From: Plumapathes pennacea
Lineage: Eukaryota; Cnidaria; Anthozoa; Antipatharia; Myriopathidae
Reading direction: 5' to 3'
Length of the DNA: 64,000 nt
NCBI GenBank assembly: GCA_964036295.1
Contig: OZ038467.1
Span: forward strand, 17,767,670-17,831,669
This document shows positions 11,125 through 20,000 of this stretch, in pieces. A program made the position numbers and the translations under genes. The notes under the pieces were generated by a model, which saw only the letters and a program-made list of their open reading frames with translations, made no database searches and had not been told where the DNA came from. Within the stretch, counting starts at the first letter, position 1. Every line of letters begins with the position of its first letter.

Positions 11125-12612
11125 ATGAACAAGCAATCAAAAATACAAGCTCACAACACAATCGGTTGTCGTTACTATTCTACCGGACGGTACAAAGATG
11201 CTATAAAACATTTTCAAGTGTGCCTTACTATCGCAAAAGAGATTGGAGTCAAAAATGGAGAAGGAAGAGTTTATGGCAACCTTGGTGCTTCCTATCACTC
11301 TCTCGGCCAATACAACAAGGCTATTAGATATCAGAAAATGAGACTTACTATTGCAAAAGAGATTGGAGACAAATATGGAGAAGGAGCAGCTTATGGCAGC
11401 CTTAGTGATTCCTATGACTCTCTCGGCCAGTACAACAAAGCTATTGAATATCAGAAAATGAGCCTTACTATCGCAAAAGAGATTGGAGACAAAAATGGAG
11501 AAAGAAGAGTTTATGGCATCCTTGGTGTTTCCTATCACTCTCTCGGCCAGTACGACAAGGCTATTGATTATCAGAAAATGAGCCTTACTATCGCAAAAGA
11601 GATTGGAGACAAAAATGGAGAAGGAAGAGCTTATGGCAACCTTGGTGCTTCCTATCACTCTCTCGGCCAGTACGACAAGGCTATTGATTATCAGAAAATC
11701 CGCCTTACTATCGCAAAAGAGATTGGAGACAAAAATGGAGAAGGAAGAGCTTATGGCAACCTTGGTGCTTCCCATCGCTGTCTCGGCCAATACGACAAAG
11801 CTATTGAATATCTGAATATGTGCCTTACTATCACAAAAGAGACTGGAGACAAAAATGGAGAAGGAAGAGCTTATGGCAACCTTGGTGCTTCCTATCACTC
11901 TCTCGGCCAGTATAACAAGGCTATTAAATATAAGAAAACGTGGCTTACTATCGCGAAAGAGATTGGAGATAAAAACGGAGAAGGAACAGCTTATGGCAAC
12001 CTTGGTGTTTCCTATTGCTCTCTTGGCCAGTACGACAAGGCTATTGAATATGAGAAAATGCGCCTTACTATCGCAAAAGATATTGGAGATAAAAACGGAG
12101 AAGAAAAAGCTTATGGCAACCTTGGTGTTTCCTATCGCTGTCTCGGCCAGTCCGACAAGGCTATTGAATATCAGAAAATGAGCCTTACTATCGCAAAAGA
12201 GATTGGACACAAAAATGGAGAAGGAGCAGCTTATGGCAACCTTGGTGTTTCCTATTTCTTTCTCAGTCGGTACGAGAAGGCAATTGAATATCAGAAAATG
12301 AGCCTTTCCATCGCAAAAGAGATTGGAGACAAAAAAGGAGAAGGAACAGCTTATGGCAACCTTGGTGTGTTCTATGAATCTCTCAGCCAGTACGACAAGG
12401 CTATTGAATATCAGAGAATGTTCCTTACTATCGCGAAAGAGATCGGAGACAAAGATGGAGAAGGAGCAGCTTATGGCAACCTTGGTGCTTCCTATGAGTC
12501 TCTCAGCCAGTACGACAAGGCTATTTTAATACCGAATATTATCAGAGATATCACCCCATATTTAAAAATATCAGAAAATGTGCCTTACTATCGCAAAACA
12601 GATTGGAGATAA
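11125..12612 (+). CDS. TPR-CHAT protein, N-terminal part (TPR array, frameshifted)
   Basis: This frame of 495 codons encodes eleven nearly identical 40-residue tetratricopeptide repeats with the pattern LTIAKEIGDKNGEG, AYGNLG.SY, SLGQYDKAIEYQKM. These form a helical protein-interaction solenoid. An upstream in-frame stop (11,104-11,106) makes ATG 11,125 the first start. However, the adjacent frame just upstream reads LEFAEKNYEQAIKN, which looks like real protein, so a small indel near 11,130 or a spliced upstream exon is likely. The frame runs off course at 12,526, where a 40-nt insertion shifts it; the repeats resume in the next frame. Corals carry many such genes, usually annotated as TPR28-like. 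Frames on the opposite strand are shadows. Confidence 0.85.
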   Translation: MNKQSKIQAHNTIGCRYYSTGRYKDAIKHFQVCLTIAKEIGVKNGEGRVYGNLGASYHSLGQYNKAIRYQKMRLTIAKEIGDKYGEGAAYGSLSDSYDSLGQYNKAIEYQKMSLTIAKEIGDKNGERRVYGILGVSYHSLGQYDKAIDYQKMSLTIAKEIGDKNGEGRAYGNLGASYHSLGQYDKAIDYQKIRLTIAKEIGDKNGEGRAYGNLGASHRCLGQYDKAIEYLNMCLTITKETGDKNGEGRAYGNLGASYHSLGQYNKAIKYKKTWLTIAKEIGDKNGEGTAYGNLGVSYCSLGQYDKAIEYEKMRLTIAKDIGDKNGEEKAYGNLGVSYRCLGQSDKAIEYQKMSLTIAKEIGHKNGEGAAYGNLGVSYFFLSRYEKAIEYQKMSLSIAKEIGDKKGEGTAYGNLGVFYESLSQYDKAIEYQRMFLTIAKEIGDKDGEGAAYGNLGASYESLSQYDKAILIPNIIRDITPYLKISENVPYYRKTDWR

Positions 12613-13630
12613 AAACGGAGAAGGAGCAGCTTTTGGCAACCTTGGTGCCTCCTATTGCTGTCTCGGCCAGTGCGACAAGGCTATTGAATATCAGAAAATG
12701 TGCCTAACTATCGCAAAAGAGATTGGACACAAAATTTTGGAAGGAGCAGCTTGTGGCAATCTTGGTGTTTCCTATTACTCTCTCAGTCAGTACGACAAAG
12801 CTATTAAATATCAGAAAATGAGCCTTACAATCGCAAAAGAGATTGGAGATAAAAACGGAGAAGGAACAGCTTATGGCAACCTTGGTTTGTCCTATGAATC
12901 TCTCGGCCAGTGCGACAAGGCTATTGAATATCTGAAAATGCGCCTTACTATCGCAAAGGAGATTAGAGACAAAAATGGAGAAGGAATAGCTTATGGCAAC
13001 CTTGGTGTTTCCTATCTCTCTCTCAGCCAGTACGACAAGGCTATTAAATATCACAAAATGCACCTTACTATCGCAAAAGAGATTGGAAATAAAAGCGGAG
13101 AAGGAAGAGCCTATGGCAACCTCGGTGTTTCCTATGAATCTTTTGGTCAACACGACAAGGCTATTGAATATCAGAAAATGAGCCTTACTATCGCAAAAGA
13201 GATTGGAGACAAATTTGGAGAAGGAGCAGCTTGTGGCAACCTAGGTATTTCCTATCTCTCTCTCAGCCAGTACTACAAGGCTATTAAATATCAGAAAATG
13301 CGCCTTATTATCGCAAAAGAGATTGGAGACAAAAATGGAGAAGGAATAGCCTATGGCAACCTTGGTGTTTTCTGTGAATCTCTCAGCCAGTACGACAAGG
13401 CTATTAAATATCAGAAAATGTGCCTTACTATCGCAAAAGAGATTGGGGATAAAAAAGGAGAAGGAACAGCCTATGGCAACCTTGGTGCTTCCTATGAATA
13501 TCTCAGCCAGTACGACAAAGCTATTAAATATCAGAAAATGTGCCTTACTATCGCAAAAGAGATTGGAGATAAAAACGGTGAAGGAACAGCCTGTGGCAAC
13601 CTTGGTGCTTCCTATCGCTGTCTCGGCCAG
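11241..13630 (+). repeat. Tandem coding array: 20 TPR units of 120 bp
   Basis: The GATTGGAGA-type landmark recurs at an exact 120-bp spacing from 11,241 to 13,561. The total offset of 2,320 bases equals 19 periods plus the 40-nt insertion at 12,526-12,565. Units differ at only a few positions, suggesting recent amplification or gene conversion. Confidence 0.95.
12526..12565 (+). other. 40-nt frameshifting insertion in the TPR array
   Basis: Between GGCTATT and AAATATCAG, where every other unit is continuous, lie 40 extra bases containing CCGAATATTATCAGAGATAT. The length is not a multiple of three, so the frame moves by one. Nearly the same ~34 bases occur at about 15,772-15,806, downstream of the gene, with two substitutions. 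Confidence 0.9.
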
Positions 13631-15181
13631 TTTAGCGATGCTGAAAGAAATTTAAGAAAAAGTGTAAAGTGCTACTCTAAATTGCTGGAAGCTGTGCCTA
13701 ATTGGGATGAATATAAAGTTACTTTCATCGATAAATTTGAGGAGATAAATAAACTTTTGATTAAGACTCTTTTGTATCAAAAGAAAAATGGGGAGGCTCT
13801 TATTGTTGCTGAAAACGGACGTTCCAGAGCTTTAGGTGACCTGATGTCCACCAATCTCCTCAAGTGTGAATCCAGAATTGAAGACCTCTATGAAACTCGT
13901 AAGATGGTCAAGGCCCTGGAAAAAACAGTCCTATATTTTTCGTTACTTAACCGTGATATTTGTTCTTGGGTAATTCAGCCAAATGGAGATGTTTTGTTTC
14001 TTCACAGAACTTGTACTGAGGATTTGGACTCTCTTATTAGCAAGGCTGTGGAGTCGATACAACCAAGTAAGAATGTCAGGTGCGAAGATCGCTCACTATT
14101 GTTTCTTTACCCCCAAATATTGTCAAGACTCCTAAAGAAGAAACCAGAATGGGTACTAGCTCGTAACGCCAAGCCTATTGATTGTACAGTTCAAGAATTA
14201 GCATCATATCAGTCCATGTCCCCACAACTCGCATCTGCGCAAAAACAGGGTGTAGGCAATACGACGATATCCGGGAGCTCCTCTAAAGAACCGGACGATT
14301 TAGAAATGAACGGTTTCCTAAAAACTCTTTACAAGATTCTTCTGGAGCCTGTTCGACAACATGTGATTGGGTCTCAGCTAATTATCGTCCCTGATGGAAG
14401 ACTCGCTCTTGTTCCATTTGCCGCCCTCAAAGATGAGAACGGACACTACGTGGCGGAATCCTTACGAATGAGACTAATTCCGTCTTTAACAACAGCAAAG
14501 ATAATCAAGGAACATTCGGTTGAGGTATTGTCAGGCCAGGCAAGACCCTTAATAGTGGGAGAGCCAGAAGTGGGCAAAGTATGGAAGAATGGTAAAGTTA
14601 TTACTGCGCCAAGATTACCATTTGCAATGAAAGAAGTGGGGTTGATCAGTGAAATTCTCCACGTTAAGCCTCTTGTGGGGGACAAGGCAACCAAAAGGAG
14701 GTTTCTACGGAGGGTTGAAAGTGCCAGTTTAATTCATGTTGCAGCACACGGAGACAAAGATAGGGGAGAGATCTTGCTTGCCCGTTCTCCTGAAATGCCT
14801 GAAATTCCTCAAGCTACAGATCTCATGCTTCTCATTTCCGATCTCGAACGTAAACGCATCAAGGCAAAGCTGGTTGTTCTTAGTTGCTGTCACAGTGGAT
14901 GTGGTGACGTCATGAAAGGAGAGGGGGTAGTCGGTATAGCTCGTGCGTTTCTCGGAGCTGGAGCTAGAGCGGTTCTTGTAACACTGTGGGCGGTTGACGA
15001 TGGGGCTACTACGTGTTTTATGTCTCGTTTCTACGTGTACCTCAAAAATGGCGAAAGTGCTAATGGGGCACTCAATCAAGCTATGAAAGACGTGAGAGAA
15101 TACAAGAAATTCCACCATCCCCGGTACTGGGCTCCTTTTGTCCTCCTGGGAGAAGATGTGACTCCTTTTCCAAAGCCATGA
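12578..15181 (+). CDS. TPR-CHAT protein, C-terminal part (nine TPRs plus CHAT protease domain)
   Basis: The 867-codon frame continues the TPR array (nine units, to about residue 350), then a helical linker (about 350-560), then a CHAT domain (about 565-860). CHAT is a caspase-like cysteine peptidase fold (Caspase HetF Associated with TPRs). Visible landmarks are IIVPDGRLALVPFAAL, the histidine motif HVAAHGD (catalytic His at residue 724 of this frame) and LSCCHSGCG (catalytic Cys at residue 771), then GEGVVGIARAFLGAGARAV and the C-terminal HPRYWAPFVLLGE. Both catalytic residues are intact. The ATG at 12,578 lies inside a TPR unit and is probably not the natural start; the true protein would join the upstream frame. 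Substrate is unknown. Convergent with Deltex downstream. Confidence 0.9.
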   Translation: MCLTIAKQIGDKNGEGAAFGNLGASYCCLGQCDKAIEYQKMCLTIAKEIGHKILEGAACGNLGVSYYSLSQYDKAIKYQKMSLTIAKEIGDKNGEGTAYGNLGLSYESLGQCDKAIEYLKMRLTIAKEIRDKNGEGIAYGNLGVSYLSLSQYDKAIKYHKMHLTIAKEIGNKSGEGRAYGNLGVSYESFGQHDKAIEYQKMSLTIAKEIGDKFGEGAACGNLGISYLSLSQYYKAIKYQKMRLIIAKEIGDKNGEGIAYGNLGVFCESLSQYDKAIKYQKMCLTIAKEIGDKKGEGTAYGNLGASYEYLSQYDKAIKYQKMCLTIAKEIGDKNGEGTACGNLGASYRCLGQFSDAERNLRKSVKCYSKLLEAVPNWDEYKVTFIDKFEEINKLLIKTLLYQKKNGEALIVAENGRSRALGDLMSTNLLKCESRIEDLYETRKMVKALEKTVLYFSLLNRDICSWVIQPNGDVLFLHRTCTEDLDSLISKAVESIQPSKNVRCEDRSLLFLYPQILSRLLKKKPEWVLARNAKPIDCTVQELASYQSMSPQLASAQKQGVGNTTISGSSSKEPDDLEMNGFLKTLYKILLEPVRQHVIGSQLIIVPDGRLALVPFAALKDENGHYVAESLRMRLIPSLTTAKIIKEHSVEVLSGQARPLIVGEPEVGKVWKNGKVITAPRLPFAMKEVGLISEILHVKPLVGDKATKRRFLRRVESASLIHVAAHGDKDRGEILLARSPEMPEIPQATDLMLLISDLERKRIKAKLVVLSCCHSGCGDVMKGEGVVGIARAFLGAGARAVLVTLWAVDDGATTCFMSRFYVYLKNGESANGALNQAMKDVREYKKFHHPRYWAPFVLLGEDVTPFPKP

Positions 15182-16119
15182 TGCAGCAAAATGTTCAGTA
15201 GTGACTTTAAGAACGCTAATTTAAGGGCTTTGATGTCTTTACAGATCAATTTTTGGTTAATATTCATTGAAAATGGATTTAGAAAGTGTAAAAGAGGCCA
15301 CTCGTCTTTAGACCCGCCTCATTCATATTTCATTACAGATTATAGAGAACAGATTACATTACAGAAAACGCTACACTGCTGGTAGCACAAGCCAATCGAG
15401 GCGGGCAGAGTTACATATTGATAGAAAAGTAGAGGAAAAATAGGATAAGTGAACCGGATTTAACACTGTTATTACGAAAGTGGGACACAATTATTACAAT
15501 ATAGGAATAGGACATTTTGTGGGATGCAGATAAGATCTGGTATAGGAAAAGGGAACATTAAATATATATAGTTCAAAGGTACAATATAGGAGCTAGAGAC
15601 AAGTAAAGTATGGAAAAAAACGTAGAAGTTTCTGTACTCTTAGTACAAGAATCTAAACTCTAAGTAACTTAATTGTTTTGATTAAGGTTGGGACGTCAGC
15701 TGAAGTATCCTTTTTTCGAAAACTTGCAAAAGTATTTTGATTATCTTTGCTTTGAATGAAGGTTCAGTTTGTTACCGAATATTATCAGAGATATCATTCC
15801 ATATTTTTATACTTTTATCCAGTTTTTATATCTTTACCCAATAGGCCAACTAAAGTGTTACTCAAACTATATTTCATGTCCTATATAATTACCCGCGAAG
15901 AAATTGTAAATATAAAAGCAGGCAACACGACATAATTATCACAACTTGTTTTACTCCTATATCTTGTGAGCGTTGTATTTTTTTTTCTGGGTGTCGGGGA
16001 GGGGGTTCCACTTAAAGTAGATCAATACTTTTCCTAATGCCTGGAGTGCTTATGATGTTACAAACAAACAACAAGGAAACAAATGAATTGAATGAAACAA
16101 CATAAACGCATTGCAAAGA
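15182..16119. other. Convergent intergenic region
   Basis: It lies between the stop of TPR-CHAT and the putative Deltex polyadenylation signal. It contains, at about 15,772-15,806, the sequence related to the 40-nt insertion in the TPR array. No ORF is supported. Confidence 0.6.
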
Positions 16120-16793
16120 TAGTAACTGCTGTGTCTTTATTGATCATTCAAGAACAGTAAATCTGAAATGGAACTATTGGTCAGACACACAACTGATAAA
16201 ATCTATACTGATCACCAATATCAATATTAATGTTAGAGGAATTTATTAGAAAGACAGAATTTGTGTCATGGGTCAATTTTTCTACTCATATGTATACACA
16301 ATAGACTACTTTTGGCAAGGAGATATGCATGGGTAATATTGTCCGAGGATATTATTTGTTCCGAGTAGCAAACAGTTTCTAGGAACAGGTAATGTCCAAG
16401 AACAATTATCTGTGCATATTTCTGAAGCCAAAAGTAGTTTATTATCTTTATCAAATAGCCTCTCGAGCAGCAAAAAGTATCGAGTTTTGGTGCTTTCCTG
16501 AACTGCTTTTTCGACCGATGAATCTATGTCCTCTTCAGTAGTTGACGCAAACTGTTTCATCCCGTAATATTTTTGTGACTGATTAAAAATACTGTACTGC
16601 ATGTGCTTGTTATTGTAGTGACAGTTCGCCAGGCAGGGGTTATTTCCTGATAGCGGACAATATTCGGTCACTTGTCTCGCTTCTACCAATCACGCGCGAG
16701 AGGAAATATTTGATGGATCATAAATACAGACATTTCCCTTCAATGCAATTTCCTGATGTGCTACTTTGCACGTTTCCTGATGTATATTCTCAG
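16120..16793 (-). other. Deltex 3' untranslated region with polyadenylation signal
   Basis: On the minus strand the stop codon (16,796-16,794) is followed by about 650 bases without coding features, then AATAAA (complement of 16,136-16,141). This is a reasonable 3' UTR length. Confidence 0.55.
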
Positions 16794-17027
16794 TTAGACT
16801 TGGTATTGGCCTCGTCCTCTTCCACTCCCTCCATGTGCAGCCAGTTCTGCGAGCACATTGTCCAGATAGTTAGGATCTGGGTAGCCATGTTCTGAGTGAT
16901 TGGAGAATGCTTCTGTCTTGTGGTGGATTTCATTCCATACCACTGTGTCTTGTTGTCCTGATGTGTTAGATGTGCCAATAGTAAAAATCAGTCTCCTATC
17001 CCATGCTATCCTCAGAAGCCGCAGAAC
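16794..17027 (-). CDS. Deltex terminal exon: DTC end and stop
   Basis: It reads [20 protein letters not shown], then [11 protein letters not shown] and [20 protein letters not shown], the conserved end of DTC, followed by a short Gly/Arg tail and TAA. Confidence 0.95.
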   Translation of the reverse strand, partial: VLRLLRIAWDRRLIFTIGTSNTSGQQDTVVWNEIHHKTEAFSNHSEHGYPDPNYLDNVLAELAAHGGSGRGRGQYQV

Positions 17028-20000
17028 CTGGTGTCACAAGCAAAATGGCACATAATATCAGGCGTTTCACTTAGACAAAGTAACTAACTACATCTACCGA
17101 AACTCTACACCACAGTGGTGAAGAAATATGTGTTAGCGGCTGCATAGTTTTTAACAATATGCAGTGATTGAACTGATTGTATTCACTATTGTTATATATT
17201 ATTATTAGTTTAGTTTTAGTTTTCATTATTAGTTTTTAGGATTGGTATTAGTATTTAAGGATTAACTTAATATTACTATCTGTAATTTTTATCTATATTT
17301 TACGTTTTTTGATTTCATTGTTGAGAAAATTAGCTTTTCAGGAGGGCTCCTGTTGATAGAAGTGACTTTTAGACACTACCCTCAAGAAATAAAGGTGTCT
17401 GTCTGTCAGCCAGGGTTGATCACTGAACCCATCTGCAAAAAAAGCCTAAATTTTCTGCCACAGTAAATACAGAGAAGAAAGTTGCTTTCACACCCATGCT
17501 ATTCAGTTTGAAATATGGTTTAATGAACATAAAGCTTTTAAAGTTTACCTTACGTCCTTTGTCACCATCAGGCAGGTAACAAACTCGAGGGAAGCCACGG
17601 GCCTTGAAATGCTTCCCTGCATTTGGGTGCTCAGGACCCTAAATGTAACAGCATTAATATTTTTAACAAAGTATGGTACCTACATGTATGAGGACAATGC
17701 TTTTATTTTACTTTTGATCTATGCGTATGTATAAAATCATTTCACATCTCTCAATAACCAATCCATGTTATAATTTCATCTGCCTTTGGCATGACCTAAA
17801 TGTGTTGGCATACTGTACCTATCTATCCTTAACTTTACTGGAGTATTCGAAAAGTGTTGTGATGGTATAGGGGATGGGTATTTGTGGAATGCAGGATACA
17901 TTAAATAATTTCTTCTGAATCTGTAGAACTTTGCTATCTTGAACTCTCAAGGGAAGTGAGAAATACAGTAGTTGTTCAATATAGTGGGGGATCAATATAG
18001 CAGGGTTCTACCAAGGGAAATTCATAACAAGTTCATTTCCGAGGGAAATCGGATTCTGTTCAAGATAATGGGGAGTTTGAGACAACCGAGTTCAAAATAG
18101 AGAGGATACCTGTTAAATAGACACTCATATCACATGCAAGACCCACATCCTGGCATTGATTTGGAATAATATGTATTAAACATCAAATGCCCTTGGGGAC
18201 CAGTCAATATTTATGCTAGGGGAGGGGGGCTACTCCTTCTTCAGATCACAAGAAGGAGGGAACAGATCACTTTATTTTCAATTGTAGTCAAGGGGGGAGG
18301 GGAGGTCAAGAGCTTCTTTAATGTCAGTTCAAAACTTTCACCAGCATCCCCACCTCCCTCCCCCTAGCTTAAATAATGACCTGTGCCTTAGAAATGTACT
18401 GCAATATTATGTGTGTGTCTGTGCAGCCAGCAGCTCCAATTAGGCCTAGTATGAGTGACTATGAGTGACTATGATTATACCTGTATTCCTGGTGTGAAGT
18501 CATAGTTTATAATTATAGTTCCACAGCCTGGATGTCCAGGAAGGCTGGGGTGCTTGGACTTTGTAACATGCATGGTTCCGGTGCTGGGTTGTGTGCCATG
18601 TTTCACACCGTGAATTGTCTTGCATACAGGGCACTGCAAACTGCCATCCTGAAAAGTGTCAAAAATCACCATTTTACTATTATAATAATACAGTGGAACC
18701 CCATTAATACGACCACCAACAGGCCAACAAATACTGGTCATATTAATGGGGTGGTCGTATTTATTGGGGTAGGGTCAAGTTTTGTAGCTGGCCTCTATCA
18801 AATGACGTCATGATGAAATTTCACTCTCCTATTGACTCTTTGTGAGCATCCAGAATGCAGATGCAATACATTTATTGCAACAGAACTAAGAGTTTTTAAA
18901 GAAGGAACAAAATGCTACAAATTTCTTGTTTCGAAACAAAGCTCCAGAGCTCTCCATTTTGTTTTGTCATATTAATGGGGTAAATTTAGAAAGGGAAAAT
19001 CCCATTGGGATTTCAAAAAGTGGTCGTTGGTCGCATTGACGTTTCTGATAAGAAAATGACTGGGCGTTTGGTCGGGACAAAAAGAAGTGGTCGTAATAAT
19101 GTACCCATAAAATTATGTTGGGACTCAATTTAACATGCGTGTACTATCCTATTGTACTTTACCCTGGGTGCCAGAGACTGTGCTCTTGGAAACTCTGAGC
19201 TGCGTAGCCGCGCAGGGCGGGGGGCGAATCCATGGGTGGAGTAAGGCCGACCCCTCTGGCACCCAGGGTAATTGTACTTATTCCAGTGTTTGTTTATTGC
19301 TTTAAAAGACTACTGATCAGGGAAGGGCAATTAAGGCGTATGTGCAGACAGCAATTTGTAGAATCAAAAGCATTATGTCATGGATTTATAATATTATAAT
19401 AAAGATGTGTTGTGATAGAGTTTTTTCCAAACATTTTGGTGGGTGAAACAAAATCGATGTGTGGGTATGTTATGACTTACAAATGTTCAGAGTTGGAGTG
19501 ATTTCTGGTTGAAAGTGTGCATATTATATTTACTATATATACAACAAACCTACTGCTAGGACTATTTCATCTAGTACAGAATTGTAACTCATCTGAAGTC
19601 TCAACTGCTGTTAAGGGGATTGATCCATTAGCAGAATGTAACACACTGCGAAGGACTTTTTATTACCTTAGTGCCGCTGTTGTACATGGCTTTCAGACAC
19701 AAGCTGTGTAACAAATGTCTGCACTTATCCAGCTGTTTTATATCATATGGTGTGTGTCCATTGGCTGAATCATCTTCAAAGTTTGATGGGGAAGATAATT
19801 TATCAAAACATATGGAACACTCCTGCAAGAAAGAAAATCAAATGTCTTTCTACTAGCTACGAGTTATTTACATTATGGTTTGTATTTTTACAGTGTAATA
19901 TGAATAGCTGAATATAGAGGATATAATTTATTTTCGAGTTGTAAAAACTGTTTTCAAGTTGTAAAATATTGCTTTTACCACAACACACTTAGTTTCTCGC

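Noticed and set aside
11137..12210. Long minus-strand ORF (357 codons) across the TPR array, and other off-frame ORFs there
   Set aside because: They mirror the 120-bp tandem coding repeats; the plus-strand frames have clear TPR and CHAT motifs.
11241..13630. Regular 120-bp repeats that could suggest a CRISPR or satellite array
   Set aside because: The period is 40 codons with TPR consensus and there are no spacers.
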